This document shows, in pieces, positions 13,401 to 23,147 of a DNA stretch of 64,000 nucleotides (its first letter is position 1; every line of letters begins with the position of its first letter). The DNA comes from Hemileia vastatrix. Taxonomy: Eukaryota; Basidiomycota; Pucciniomycetes; Pucciniales; Zaghouaniaceae. The notes under the pieces were generated by a model. It was given only the letters and a program-made list of their open reading frames with translations. It did not search any database and had not been told where the DNA came from. The stretch spans positions 11,957,501-12,021,500 of the forward strand of contig JASXTE010000004.1 in assembly GCA_030280995.1 (NCBI GenBank). Direction: 5' to 3'. Both the position numbers and the translations under genes were made by a program.

Positions 13401-13580
13401 AGGGGGTTTGGTTTGTTTGCATTTCCTGTCATTTCCACATCCTGCAGTATGTGAATTCTTTGTGTTAGCATAAGATTTTTTATGACCAACTTTAGAAGAA
13501 CTTACAGGGTCAGCATCATAGTCAATTTCTATTTCATCCACTTGCATGTTATCCATTTTTTCTGCCAAATTGTTGGACAT
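7413..13580 (-). CDS. Gag-Pol polyprotein of element A (gag, protease, RT, RNase H, integrase, chromodomain)
   Basis: A 2055-residue uninterrupted polyprotein that makes virus-like particles, copies the element RNA and integrates the cDNA. In order: a Ser/Pro-rich N-terminus; helical, coiled-coil-like stretches to about 530; a retrotransposon gag domain from about 565 (QYPTFDG); an atypical zinc knuckle CX2CX7HXC near 780 (CYKCNKPWQKGHVC, the W-x-GH-x-C style of plant chromoviruses); protease DSGA near 886; RT with MPFG and YIDD near 1243; RNase H YTDAS near 1390; an integrase HHCC region 1620-1667; the DDE residues in NMDF, SDRD and DGLAE (about 1693, 1757, 1788); and a C-terminal chromodomain-like fold from about 2005 with a lysine-rich tail. 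The ATG at 13580 is the first in frame. A separate +1 frame overlaps residues 30-227. Close paralogue: 54247-60270. Confidence 0.95.
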   Translation of the reverse strand: MSNNLAEKMDNMQVDEIEIDYDADPVSSSKVGHKKSYANTKNSHTAGCGNDRKCKQTKPPSPSTTEGSKASSASRRSSKRLQNKKASSATTNQQPIQSYKRVEDRKYDIQSKGRHLVGSGPRTQELDSGPGPSSVASQSASVSGSTFTATQLNHPKSKYYGSRAMEMGLSNESLPTECATPSSSSAWPIQNTQFPSTSSSLPTKQEKEGPSTIPNTVSGEVSSSAMVSNLVDSHLGMFSNKSSSAGNIIEHGERTVKPVKRQLPVTSSPIDVISKLSFDEPLHLTSTSLINPSLAIKNDSVPPEICTLIEKTSEEILKDTLDFNVVKDKHVRDVLIHENDRLNNLHLQCKVSSSVQDTAYLKIKETLNIVLSQQKQIRSDHRAISDRNISLHKTLSELKPLIEENYSFKNEIKSLQKGFKKLKNDFHALSTNHSVSEDRNVLSLAKVNDQMSEIPRIKNYVSDLQEKFSTLTINNELNEISVNKLHKNKGKKPEQSSSFLPHISTIEQTDNESVKSFATSKKSCDGHAPAVSVNNEISEHLAKLQELLIINNSNQKVDHPSSQKNWPKLDQYPTFDGDSSSDWQHFIQRIDNLKRSYKLPDEEIVSKLISLFSNVALMWYESVLLDNNHYTWNDWKSLIENQFGGSKFRLAQQRLYENTRYLSSSVEKPIVFLMKITKILRAIDPKMDYDIWRDKILYKLPNSLRDLIVARTEHVRENSSFINICNEVLLNHRYEPKNYLIKSYNDQNKPSIKLAEKSGKPSAPVAPKKYATNTCYKCNKPWQKGHVCDKKIHLVEQNEDTDELELDVNNSSSDCESNISYDNESFKNVLMLEHDVHYLNNISEDCVLNLSSVENAEIIKDITNNSIPISPLKAPVIINGKNVDVVLDSGAGGSVVSEKALASVDNEYLSKLLPITSEKWRGYGSTLFPIGKYKTSVFFKYNGGFVRAICEFVVMKNDNLSNWFIMGNDILTMFGVKLDPANNCFTLGMNGKRKFKISSPRTSGHLLKSCNSLIQCKGRTTTEMDDLLHEINTASFGDQLTSEQKDSIVASITSFPMAFAHGSHVLGIVQEEMKITLSCNLSDIPPTLKKKPYPASPSKRKDIEDNIETLLKMNIIEKVDVTPKYCVISPVLISYEKDKARLCGDYRALNTYTVDDIYPLPRINSIHATLQGAKFISCLDGNKGYHQVPVEKNSQNFLLIATHMGIYKYVRMPFGPKSAPSVFQKVMDNTFHQEIIEGWLMVYIDDIIVFSKTFDEHMIHLNRVFQKMDEINMTLSLKKCKFGFQSLKVLDHVVSGLQICVDHNKVAAIQNVKAPTSVREIQSFLGMCGYYRQYIKNYQVIALPLTKLTRKDVAFLWNNDCQKAFDTLKSCLMTAPILALPDFNKPFVLYTDASFIGLGAALHQKQIINDKSSEVVICYISRTLRNSELKYGATQLECLAVFWALEKLHYYLDDQKFELVTDCSAVKSLLNLKTPNRHMFRWQLAVQEYRGRMKIIHRAGNVHSNVDMLSRLPLPNNDSNPAYVPEDDTVHIHGIFIVDMEEELLQLILDSYGKDSDLNKLVTILNDPKNASIQALIKTLPAKYQNALNKGKFSIEDGYIYYRRKLTNVMVIPPSMKETILKLCHDDILAGHFDLEKTLIRIKNTAWWANMSEDTKLYVESCDSCQKSKRLTGKRAGLLQHIEAPSAPWQIINMDFVTGLPVAGKDSFNSCWVIVDRFTKMCKFIPTHKDVSTKELAFLWWSYMFNIIGFPKAIISDRDPKFTSEFWTSLMDICGCELKLSTAHHPQTDGLAERMIQTLEDMIRRYCAFGLEYKDNDRFTHDWVTLLPGLEFAYNSTVHSVTEKKPFELWLGYVPNTPAQILNNKLPKLELHPGVKSFMQMQQLCRKHAQSCIDKAFEYEKKRWDKSHKEYTFDKGDEVLISTVHFNLQGNHKLKDPFVGPFVVKRMVGDNAVEVVLYSPYDRKHPVFPISLLKPYTSNSDLFPKRRGRPKKNLQEVTETAEIDKILNDRIITSERGTEYLLRYKNKSSEHDAWIPGQEISNLPTLLKKYKKKKS
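12899..13489 (-). pseudogene. Overlapping +1-frame ORF in gag of element A, split by one stop
   Basis: A reading frame shifted +1 from gag-pol, with an in-frame stop at 13202-13204. Before the stop it reads DVEM (ATG at 13432), then LPKGFKIKK, PQQI, NLSSHIKELKT. After the stop it reads QWKWDYL, GPSR, PPHPYQ and RRKK. The same blocks in the same order and relative frame occur uninterrupted in element E (59571-60131). By hand count 28 of 41 residues match over the LPKGF block. The overlapped gag frame matches at 17 of 43. This suggests the frame has been, or is, translated. It could be a separate overprinted protein or an alternative gag N-terminus reached by frameshift or splicing. Product unknown; the first block looks like a coiled coil. 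Confidence 0.45.
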
Positions 13581-14279
13581 ACTAGTGGGAAGATTTTAAT
13601 TTACTTCTTATTATTTTTTTTTTTTAAAAAAAATAATAAAAGTTAGTCAATAATTGCTCCAAATAATAATAAAAAATTTTATTAATTAAATTATAGAGAA
13701 AAAAATTTTCAATATAAAATAATAATTATAAAAAATTAATTTTAAAAAAAAATGGATTGCAAGGTTAAATTGGGAATAACAATCAAGTTAATTCAACCAA
13801 TTAATTACCAATATTAAATATGGCAATATATTTGGGACTAAGCACAATGTACTTTTAAGTCAACCAAAATTAACAATAATTAATAATAAAAAAAAATTAA
13901 ATTAATAATTCAATTTGTATTAATAAAAAATGTTAATTCTTCTAGGACTAAGAGGATTTAACACTCTATAATGGTCAACTAGGAAAAAAAAAATTTAATA
14001 ATTGAATACTTACACTCAGTGAATCAGCAATTAAGCCACAATCACTGTTATTGCAGTAAAAATATAGTAATATGAGTGAGAGGTGCAAAGGTGAACTTAC
14101 TATAGTGATCGAAAAATCACTTCAAAATAATATAAAAATTAATATAATATAAACCTAAGAAATCGAACCCAAGTTCAAAACACAGTCGCAGCAAAAGTTT
14201 TGTTTTTGCTAGGTGGTCCGTGCGTTATGTCGTTCGTCGCCAGGCTCGATCGTCGTCGTCGTTTGGAAAGGTCCCCAGT
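13581..14279 (-). other. 5' leader of element A, between LTR and gag
   Basis: About 700 nt, very AT-rich near gag. A more GC-rich end of about 90 nt lies next to the LTR (14188-14279) and contains TCGCAGCAAAAG, also present in the leader of E. Several loose copies of a motif occur in the sense strand (GTTGAC ... TTAGTCC). The sequence after the LTR (sense ACTGGGGACCTTTCC) could be a primer site offset by 2 nt, but it does not match a tRNA 3' end I can name. Confidence 0.6.
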
Positions 14280-15416
14280 TGTCGGTCAGTTGTCTAGAAG
14301 ATGGTAAGGAAAAGGGGAGAAAAGGAGGAGAGAAGGAGGAGGACAAGGGAAAAAATAAAGGAAATAAATTATAATAAAATATTTAATTTATTTAAAAGGA
14401 AAACAACGGTGAGCAACTTTGAGAGATGACAAAAACTTAGGATTTATTAATAATAATACTATTTAATGTAAGGGTTCTGCACGGCAAACACTTTTAATTA
14501 CTATCAGACTTAAAGCAACCTTTAAATTGTTATATAGAATTTTAATTAGAATTGTATTACTAATAAAAAAAATATAAACATAGTAAAATAGTATTTAATT
14601 TATGGAGTGTATAATAAGTGATGATGCTACAGGGGATTATCCAAGGCCCTTTTATAGGCAATGGGTCCTCTGAAGCGCTACTATGTTTGTAAATACAATA
14701 GTTAGAATAGAATAAAACAAATATATCAAAGAGTAAATGAAACATAACAATGTAGAGAAAAACATGAAACAAATAATTAAAACCCCAATTAAGAATCCAA
14801 TTTTCCCGCCATTAATTCCTAAATCAGTAAGTAAAAATAGTGAATAACTAAACAAGATTGGAACATAGGAACTATGAGAAAAATAATTCCAAACAGATGG
14901 TACAGTCTTATTTAAGGATATTTTAAGTGAAACAAAAAATACTTTGACACAACAAAACATGTAATTAATCTCAATTTAGTATAAATTACTTAATTGGTTT
15001 TTCCTGACATAATTAAGGGTCAAAAGAAGCGTCATTAATTATTGTTTAGTATTATATGAAAGGTGTTATTTAATATATAAATTTAAATAATTAATTTAAA
15101 TATATTATAAGTCAATTTTACACTTATAATTATAATATATATTTTTCAATTAATTAAATATAAATTTATAATTATTAAATACATAAGAATGTGCCATTAT
15201 TTGTAGAATATATTATATTATGTTCAATTTAAATGTATATAAAAATTTATATAACCAATAAAATTAATATAACACTTGTATATGATAAAATACTTATATA
15301 ATTTTATTATGCAATAAAATATTAATTTATATTCATTAAATACAATTCTTACCCACTCTTTCAGGTTTTATAAGTTACATATCATTTACTGGACTTCTGG
15401 AATAGCCTGGCTGACA
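14280..15416 (-). repeat. 5' LTR of element A
   Basis: 1137 bp, the promoter-bearing LTR of the minus-strand element. Its right border is fixed by the target duplication AGGAC at 15417-15421. Its left border is fixed by loss of identity with the 3' LTR at 14280. Confidence 0.95.
14648..14659 (-). promoter_or_regulatory. TATA box in the 5' LTR of element A
   Basis: The sense strand reads GCCTATAAAAGG. The same string lies in the otherwise different LTRs of element E (61629-61640), which supports a core promoter. Confidence 0.6.
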
Positions 15417-15421
15417 AGGAC

Positions 15422-15931
15422 AGATTCACTACCAAAATCACGCACAAAATTGCCACACGAAGCCAAAAAAAGCACTAGACTTCTAGTGCACACTTTTTTC
15501 TCCCTGTTTAGAATCAGGACTACCCGAGAGCCTAGAAGCACCAGGTCAGCTAGCCCAGACTTGTATTCTGGGTGGGGCGCAAGCAATAAATAAATAATAA
15601 TAAAAATAAAAACACTCAGAAAGCTGTGAGGTTTTCCTAAGTAGCTATAAATAACTGTGTTGGGTTGAATAACTTTAGTGCTGAAAATGACGGCTGTGGG
15701 GTAAAAAACAGAGAAATGTAAAATGCAAGTTGATAGTAGTAGGGTTTAAAAAGGTGAAAGATGAATAAATGAAAAAAAAGTAGAAAATGACATAGAAACA
15801 ATTGATTTTGAAAACAGGAAGGATGCGCATAAGTAGAAAATGGTGTAGTTTGATGGATGTTCAGATTTCAAATTTTCCAACTTACAGCTAATCCTGAAAA
15901 GATTGTGGTTGTTTCGCATCTCAATTCCCCC
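15422..15931. other. Non-coding stretch right of element A
   Basis: No gene is supported; short open frames here show no family features. It continues the host sequence interrupted at 6233. Confidence 0.5.
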
Positions 15932-16036
15932 ATTAGGGGGTATCAATGTTGACGAATCTGCAATTAAATTAATTGCGGATAAAAACCATTATACCCCAAT
16001 TATCTTCTGCAATTCTTTTTGCTAATAATTGGGTTA
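15932..16036. repeat. Short dispersed repeat with inverted GGGGTAT ends
   Basis: About 105 bp beginning ATTAGGGGGTATCAA. It is repeated with a few differences at 18533-18557 joined to 31104-31190. It contains GGGGGTAT and TTATACCCC in inverted order, and the pair CCCAATTAT / ATAATTGGG. It is probably a small foldback element; no target duplication is resolved. Confidence 0.45.
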
Positions 16037-16238
16037 TTACACCTTCTATGTGTCAATGTTCACCTCTATCCAACATTTTTATCATCAATTTTTCAAAACC
16101 ACATCTTGGACAACTTTCTGGATGTGCCAGCCTCCCTACCTTGCTCCACACTCCCATCCTGTCTATTCATTTCCGTTCAAAACCCCTCCCCATCTCATCT
16201 GTTTTTTTCTTCTTCTTTTCATCTTCAAATATCTCAAC

Positions 16239-17847
16239 ATGCCTTGTCATCATAGATCTTCTCAAAGACAGCCTTCCCCCAGCAGTTCATCAAATGCCAT
16301 TACTCCCTCTTTCCCCTGCTCAGCTGAGAAATCAAAGACTGTTCAACTAAAAAAAGTGATCATCTCATACTTATCAACTGGCTAAAAATAAAAACTAATT
16401 ATGATTCTTGTTTTGGTACTGATAATGCAACTAAAATAGGATGGCTCCCTGCATCAGAAGTCAATGGCTATCTTCTAATGGCCAATGAATTACAAACACC
16501 ACACAATATGGGGGGTGGACTTGCTAGCAAGTCCGCAACCTTGGACCCAAACTCACCACAGATTGAACACACATTGAGCTATTGATACAGGAACCATACA
16601 ATCAGGGATGAACACCACTCAGCAGAACAGTTTTAGGTGGGTATTCAAGTAGAGTTCAGTGTGGGTTTAATATGAGTTCAGTCTGAGTTCCATTTGAATT
16701 CAGGTTGAGGACTTGCTAGCAAGTCCACCCCCTATATTGCATAGTGAAAATAAGACAAAGGGAAGGATTGATCTTTTGCCTAAACAGATGTCTGAATGTT
16801 TCAAGCATTAACAAGGCAAATACAAGAAGGCAAAGACAATTTCATTTTCTACTGTTTTTGGTATTACCAACATTGATATCAGTAAGGGCATAAAATCCAT
16901 AGATGATAAACTTGAATCTCTATGTCCATACTTTAAAGAGATGGATGCTATTTTTGGATATCAAGCTGATGTTAATCCTGCCAACATGTTGGATGGTGAA
17001 GATGCTATCTCTGAACATCATGTCAAAATTTTTTTTTCTCATCCTCTTCCTCCACTCAAGCTTCCCCTGTTCTAAATTCAACAAATCTAGACAGCTTTCC
17101 AATAGATCCTTATGATGATATAAACTGATTTGATACCACTCAAGTAAGTTTTTATTTCTTGTCTAGTTGTTTTATTTTTTTATTTCTAAAAATGCTAATG
17201 AACAAACCCAGGATTCTCAAGCAAGTGAGTCTGAAGCTAGCATCAATGATGAAGAGGAAAATGTTACCTCCAAAAAAAGCAAAGACCATCAACTACTTTG
17301 AATTTCAACAGTCATAGAAAGTAAAACCAAGATATTTTTTTCTAAACCCCTTTTTCTTCCATTGATGATTTTCTGGGAAAACATGAATCTGGTAAATGAT
17401 AGCATACCTCTTAATAATTAAGTGAGATTTTCTTTTCTTTTTTTAATATTCCTTTTCACTCTAGGTAAAGTTGAAGTTGCAAGAGATACTCACAAATTTC
17501 AAAAGAAACAATAAAAGCACTCTTCACAAAGGGATGATAGGGCACAAGACTTGGAGAAGAAGAAATTCAAGCTTTCTTTACAGAGGGATGGGAGGGTACA
17601 AGACTTGGAGGAGAAGAAAATTGAGATTTCTTTAAAGAGGTATGAGAGGGCACATGACTTGGAGGTGAAGAAATTTGAGATAAAGAAAGGGGAGAAGGCT
17701 CTACAGTACAATTTCCTATTGGATCAAATTTAACTCAAGTATCAACCTGAAGATGGTTCAAAAAAGAAAGATGTCTTGAGAGAATGTGTTAAAGCTAATA
17801 AATCTATTGGAGAAATTGAACACTTAATGAAAATATTTGATAACTAG
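16239..17847 (+). pseudogene. Decayed Myb/SANT-like, transposon-associated gene
   Basis: A broken gene with an N-terminal trihelix/Myb-like DNA-binding part and a C-terminal coiled coil. Seen: ATG at 16239 and a Ser/Pro-rich start. After one frameshift come NWLKIKTNYDSCFGTD and PASEVNGYLLMANELQ. A MITE then interrupts it (16497-16746). It continues LPKQMSECFKH, a stop, VFGITNIDISKG, ESLCPYFKEMDAIFG. Likely introns lie around 17140-17470. The end (17520-17847) holds three repeats of about 66 bp encoding charged heptads and finishes KANKSIGEIEHLMKIFDN. Such genes accompany Harbinger-type and similar transposons in plants and basidiomycetes; the exact family is my inference. A fragment of a second copy lies at 48368-48870 (minus). 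Confidence 0.6.
16497..16746. mobile_element. CACTA-type MITE, copy 1
   Basis: 250 bp, flanked by the 3-bp duplication AAA (16494-16496, 16747-16749). The ends read inwards CACCACACAATAT and CACTATGCAATATA. Each is followed by a G run and the perfect 18-bp palindrome GGACTTGCTAGCAAGTCC. Subterminal direct repeats (GAGTTCAGT) resemble the transposase-binding arrays of CACTA elements. No coding capacity; it must be moved in trans. Confidence 0.85.
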
Positions 17848-18532
17848 TTTTTTTTATTTTGTTTAGAAAGTTTTCTTGATAGAATGCATTAAAGCTAATA
17901 ATCAATCCTTGGCACACAATCCTCACTGAGATTTGAAACATTTTATTGCAACATTTTAGATTATTTGTTTGTTTGGTTAATTTAATTTTGTTTTATTTCT
18001 TTTAGGTGATAATTTCATATTTGCTGACTTTATAAAGGTCTTGATTCTAGATGAATTTTTTTGGAGAAATTTTAAAAACTCATACAATTTTATTCTTTAC
18101 ATTCAAATCATCAAATTTACTTTTCTAAATACAGCTAAGTCTACAAAACTCTATATCTGTTTTAAAATTTGGCAATACCCTCCCCTGCATTTATTGAAGC
18201 AAGGGTTGGGTATCACCAAAGGTTTCAGCCTAGGTATACCCAGGACAGAGTAATTATTATTTTTAAAAGAAGATAAACTTAATTACATTAAGATTATAGC
18301 TTAAAAATAAGGTTAAAATACTTATATATATGGTTATAATACATATATATATTATTATTATACTATTATATGACTTATAATAGTTTAAACAGCTTATCCA
18401 TAGCCTAATAATACTTATTAAGATATTAATGGATTCATAATATACTTATCTTAAGTGATATTGAGTAATTATAGACATACATAAGCTTATATGTATACAT
18501 AAACCTCATATTCAGTGAAATATGCAGTTATA
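17848..18532. other. AT-rich non-coding stretch
   Basis: No gene is supported. It contains TA-rich runs around 18300-18520 and leads into the short repeat in which a family B LTR is inserted. Confidence 0.5.
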
Positions 18533-19355
18533 TTAGGGGGTATCAAAGTTGACCAATTGTCACCGGACGACCTACGCACAAGGTCAAGGATGTTCCTGAA
18601 AGTGAGATGAGGGGTTTAGAGACTTCTTCAAAGCACAGAGGAATTGCTTGAGGAAGTGATTCGAAGATGACTTGAAGGAAGAGCTACTGCTTTGAGTTAT
18701 ATTCAAGAAGAATCTTAATATACTTCAAGGTAATACTAATATTCTTAGAATCTCACAAAGGGTTGTAACACTCAACAATCAAAGATTTAAATTTAGAAAT
18801 GATTATCGAGGGGAAAAGGAAATGTACAATAACAATGATTTAACTTCCAGTTTTACCACTATTAACTATAAATATTTTTTTATAATTTAATTCTAAAGAA
18901 AGTCAAACCAAAACCCAATCCCTTTTATATCCTTTACTCCTCCTCGCATTGAACTCATACCCATCTACTATTCCGCACACCACAGACCATTAAAAAATAC
19001 ACCCGTTACACCTTGAATCTCCTCACTAACATCTGTCAACCCTTTAATCCTCCACTAACCATTCCGTCCATGCTCACTACCCCTTTTAATAATCCACAGA
19101 TACTTAATAAACCTTTTAGCGGACTATTAAATTGACTTTTGCGCTGTGCGTCGCTTATTGAGGAAAAGACTAACACACACTATTGAGAGATTAACTAATT
19201 TAGATTTAGAGTTTAGACTAGCACCGTTGAATAGTGAGTACACAAAGGAAAGTCGCAGTTGCTATGTAGAATTGCTTTCTGAACTTCGAGTATGGATTTA
19301 GACCTCTGTATGATTGATTTAATGAGCTGCTTTTGCCTCGAGTGTCACATGGCGT

Positions 19356-20460
19356 TATGGTAAGGTAAACTCTTACAGTCGCCTTGCTGTAAGCAGAATC
19401 TGGAGGAGATGTGTGGGTTTAGCTGAAAACCCCGTCCTTCCAATAAAAATAACAAAATGGGAATTCTAAATCACTAAGCTAACCAGTCTACTTGGATCTG
19501 ATTGATAAAAAGAATGAAACTCTAAAATAATTAACGCTTATTGAGATTTAAATAAAAGTGGCTGTTGAGAAAAGAAATACTGATAACAACAATTAAGGTG
19601 TACCAGTGAAAGATCTGAAAAGATTGACTTTTATGTTTTTATAATAATTTGAATTTTTATGAGACAGCAATAATCAAGTCCCAGTGATGAAGACCTTTCT
19701 AAAGATACCCTGATTGAAGTGTGATTTAAATTTTTGAGTAGTATTTCTAAAATGTTATATATAAAATATAAAGTTATAAGGGTATTACAATTTATTTAAT
19801 TTGTTGAGTAATAAAAAATGAGACCGTGGTTGTCAAAGATTAAGCTGTATGATGTGTCCCCCCTCTCAATTTCGAGTTTGAGAAGCGCTTAAGTATTCCT
19901 AGTCACGTGCCTAAGTTTTCCCCTCCAGAGCTCTCCCAGAGTCAATCCGGAGCCCGTACGGAGTCGAAACGGAGTCCATCCGGACTTCCGGACTCAATTA
20001 GAACCTTAAAACTATAATAAAAAAATCTAGAAAAATTACACATAATAGAGCTACTTCCCCTTTACATACCAAACTAATATTCGTAGTCTGCGCAGCTCTA
20101 ATTACCCCATGAAAATTCATCGAAGTTAAGTAATTTCTGAAAACGTAAATATTTCTATAAAACTTTAAAATTCATTTAAAAGTATAAGAAAAATAGTAAA
20201 AATTCTGGGAAAATTTCCTAAGGTTCTTGAGTGACTCGACTTGATACTTATAAATTTTTCAGACCGTAAAAATAAGTTTTCTACGTAAAATAAATTGTTT
20301 TTGTGTAGGCATTCGCTCGTGACCAATTTCTTCATATTTAAAACTCAAATAAATTAAATAAAACCCTTTTATATATAAAAAAAATAATAACGCCAATCTT
20401 TCACGCCGTAATAACTCCATTTACGTACTTAGGTGCCATACTAAACTTTAGGCTACCACA
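19356..20460 (-). repeat. 3' LTR of element C
   Basis: Sense strand starts TGTGGTAGCC and ends CCTTACCATA. The near-terminal inverted pair TGGTA/TACCA is visible at the two ends. It is homologous along its whole length to 29975-31088. Confidence 0.9.
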
Positions 20461-20470
20461 TCCTCCCTCC
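20461..20470 (-). promoter_or_regulatory. Polypurine tract of element C
   Basis: Sense GGAGGGAGGA directly abuts the 3' LTR (TGTGGTAG). It is the expected plus-strand primer for reverse transcription and fixes the LTR edge. Confidence 0.75.
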
Positions 20471-23146
20471 AATTGAGAATGTCCCCATTCTTATAACTTT
20501 GCATAAGTGGTTGAGCAATTCCAAAAGAATTATCTTTTCCAATAAAGTAATTTGATAAATTTGTTTTAGCTGGTCTTCTTTTAATTCTTTATAATAAAAA
20601 TGTTGTTTCTTCTCTGGCTTGATATAACATAAAATAAAATAAAATAAATCTTGTGATGATTCCACTACTGAGAGCAAGGTTTGAATCCCTTCAGACTCCC
20701 ATATACCAGTCTTCCTTCTTGTCACAGCATTGAGAGAGTGGATCTTCCTATGAGCCAAATACTCCTGATTCCAACCTCATAGGGCCCCCCACTGAGCCGA
20801 ATTCTATGATTCCAATCTTTCCATAAGGTCCTCCAAGCTTCACACCAAAAAAAATGGCCTAACTATGAGGCACTAAAAAAATCATTCACTAAAATCCAAC
20901 TACCATCCTAACTTCTGATTCCTTCATCACAATTTTCAAATTTTTCTATACAGCAAACCCATAAAATACTTTTGCCAGGCTTCCAATAATAATTTTAACT
21001 TAAGACCATGTTAAGGCGCCACAAATTTCACCTAATTAACCATTATGCTTTCATTAGCATCATCACCACCTAAAAGCTTAACCTCCTAAAGCTTATCAGC
21101 ACCCAATTCCAGAAATAATTGAATAACCAGTTTAGAGTCATAGTGGACAGTGATAAATTAAAAGATTGAATTGAGTTATCCAAACAAGATTGACATTCCA
21201 ATTTAAAGTCTTGGTAGACCAAACATATAATCGATTGCCAGTTTATGGTCTTGGTGGACCAAAGATCGTTTAGGTGCATAAATAACTTGATAAATTCCTA
21301 AATAAGGACTAGGCTTGACCAAAGATTGAATAAATTTGATAATCCAGTTTAATGTCATAGTGGACCAAACATTTGATCGACAAGTAATCCAGTATAAGGC
21401 CATAGTGGACCAATGAATGTTGAATTAACCTGCAGATATTAATTTTCCAGTTTAAAGTCATAGTGGACTAAACAATGAATGAACTACCAGTTTAAAGTCA
21501 TGGCGGACCAAACATTTAATTGATAAGAAATCCAGTTTAAGGTCATGGTGAACCCAACAGCTTGATAACAGCCCAGTTTAAGGTCTTGGTGGACCTAACA
21601 TTTGATAACACTCCAGTTTAAGGTCTTGGTGGACCTAACATTTGATTGATAAAATTAAAAATTAAAAAAAATCTGTCTCCCAAAAATATCCATAAAATCT
21701 TGAACATCCTTGAAATTCAGTTTAAAGTCTTGAAGGACTAACAGCTCCAATATAAAATCTTTAATGACAGTCTTGAAAATTAGCCAGTTTAAAGTCTTGG
21801 AGGACTAACAGCTCCAAAATTCGTATAAAACCTTAAGGAAAGTCTTGAACAGTAGCCAGTTTAAAGTCTTGGAGGACTAACAGCTCCAAAATTTGTAAAA
21901 AAAAAAAAAAAACTTAAAGAAGGTCTTGAAAAGTAGCCAGTTTTAAGTCTTGGAGGACTAACAGATGTCTTGAAGTAAAATCCCATAGGTTTTGAGCTCC
22001 CTTAGACCCTGTTTCCTGTCTAAACTAAATGAAAAAAAACTAAAAAGAATGAAAACAAAAAAATAAAACTAAGAAATATAATAATAATTTTAATTTAATT
22101 AAATAATTTTTTTTTATTTTATTATTTTATTTTTATTTATTTATTTATTTATTTATTTATTTTTTTATTTATATTTTTATTTTTATTTTTTTTTAATTTT
22201 AATTTTAATTTTAATTTTGTTTTTAATTTAAAATAAAAGATCTTAGAAAAAATAGTTTTGAAATAAAAGTTAAAATTTAATTTTAAAGAAAGATAAATGA
22301 ATCGTGAAAAGAAAGATAAAAAAGGTAAAAAGAATTATCAAAATTAAAATTTTAAAAGATGCCCCCCGGCCATTTGATGAGCCGTACCCTCGACATCATA
22401 CCCACATCCAAGTGCGACTTGATGTGGTTACACAATTTTGAGAAATTGAAAAGAAAAGAAAATAAATGAAAGTTTTTAGAAGATAATTTTTATAATGATG
22501 ATCACTGGGTGGGCTCCCTCCAATTTATAAAAATGATTAGAGACCACCAGTGAGAATCACCTTTAGAATAATTCATAATATATATTAAAGAAAATAAATC
22601 ACAATCTGACATAAAAAAATCAAAAACAAAATAAAATAAAAAGAATCTTGAATCCGGCGTTGAGAGCGGTGTCTCTTGATTCGTTCCAGTTTATAGTCTT
22701 AGTGGACTTCCTAAAATTAAAAGACAAAGCCAGGATTCAACTAGAAACAGCGAAAATTTTGGAAACGAACATTATGGGGTAATTGTGTATAGAGCAGCCA
22801 GCCCATCAATTACCCCCACACTTGCCAATATTAAATTAAGAAGGTTCCCCTGTGAACACTTCTTCCAATAAATTTTTAAAATTTTCCAACACTATCTTCA
22901 CCCATATTTTAAGAATTTTAAATTTCGAAAATTTCAAAGAAGATTTTCTTGCATTTCGTTAAGTTTCATCAAGTTTCGTTGCCCATATGCAGTGTAACGA
23001 TAGTAAAGTATTTTGATAAAAAGAAGATAGTTTATCCTCGTTGCGGAGATATCCATAAAATTTCGTAGATATCATAGTTTATCCTCATTGCGGAGGTATA
23101 AATTTAATAAAAGTCATTAAAATTGTAGTTTATCCTCATTTCGGAG
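20471..23146 (-). other. Long 3' untranslated region of element C
   Basis: 2.7 kb between the pol stop and the 3' LTR with no supported gene. It holds 15 clear copies of a hairpin motif (21127-22709), three more next to pol (23028-23147), an A/T homopolymer zone and an (ATTT)n microsatellite at about 22080-22220. A 101-codon open frame at 20453-20758 overlaps the LTR and shows no family motif. Confidence 0.7.
21127..21963 (-). repeat. Array of at least 14 hairpin repeats
   Basis: Irregularly spaced (about 40-110 bp) copies of CCAGTTTAA + stem + 6-nt loop + stem. Starts are near 21127, 21198, 21239, 21343, 21389, 21447, 21487, 21531, 21573, 21612, 21717, 21784, 21856 and 21938. Stem arms pair as AGTC/GACT in some copies and GGTC/GACC in others; the loop is usually (A/T)TGGTG or TTGGAG. 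A 15th copy lies at 22686-22709. See findings. Confidence 0.85.
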
Positions 23147-23147
23147 T
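23028..23147 (-). repeat. Three hairpin repeats with CCTC/GAGG-type stems
   Basis: Copies at 23028-23049, 23075-23098 and 23125-23147 read TAGTTTATCCTC + loop + GAG. The last overlaps the pol stop codon region. The intervals are about 50 bp. Confidence 0.75.

Larger units (their letters stand above)
6239..15416 (-). mobile_element. Element A: intact Ty3/Gypsy chromovirus, 9178 bp
   Basis: A complete LTR retrotransposon on the minus strand. It has two 1137-bp LTRs, one long gag-pol frame, a purine stretch next to the 3' LTR (sense GTGAGGGAG, just right of 7375) and a 5-bp target duplication AGGAC (6234-6238 and 15417-15421). LTR ends are TGTC...GACA. I count about eleven differences between the LTRs, nearly all transitions, so the insertion is recent (about 1% divergence). 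Nothing in the frame is broken, so it may be autonomous. Its pol is closely related to that of element E, but apart from the ends and the TATA region the LTRs look unrelated. Confidence 0.93.

Noticed and set aside
15973..16385. Plus-strand frames of 78-125 codons before and over the start of the Myb/SANT-like gene
   Set aside because: The frame starting at 16239 fits the gene family better; the others are overlapping shadows.
20453..20758. 101-codon minus-strand frame next to the 3' LTR of element C
   Set aside because: It overlaps the polypurine tract and LTR, has no homologue in element D and no motif.
21127..21963. CRISPR array
   Set aside because: The repeats are short, vary in sequence and spacing, and lie in a eukaryotic retrotransposon; there are no cas genes.
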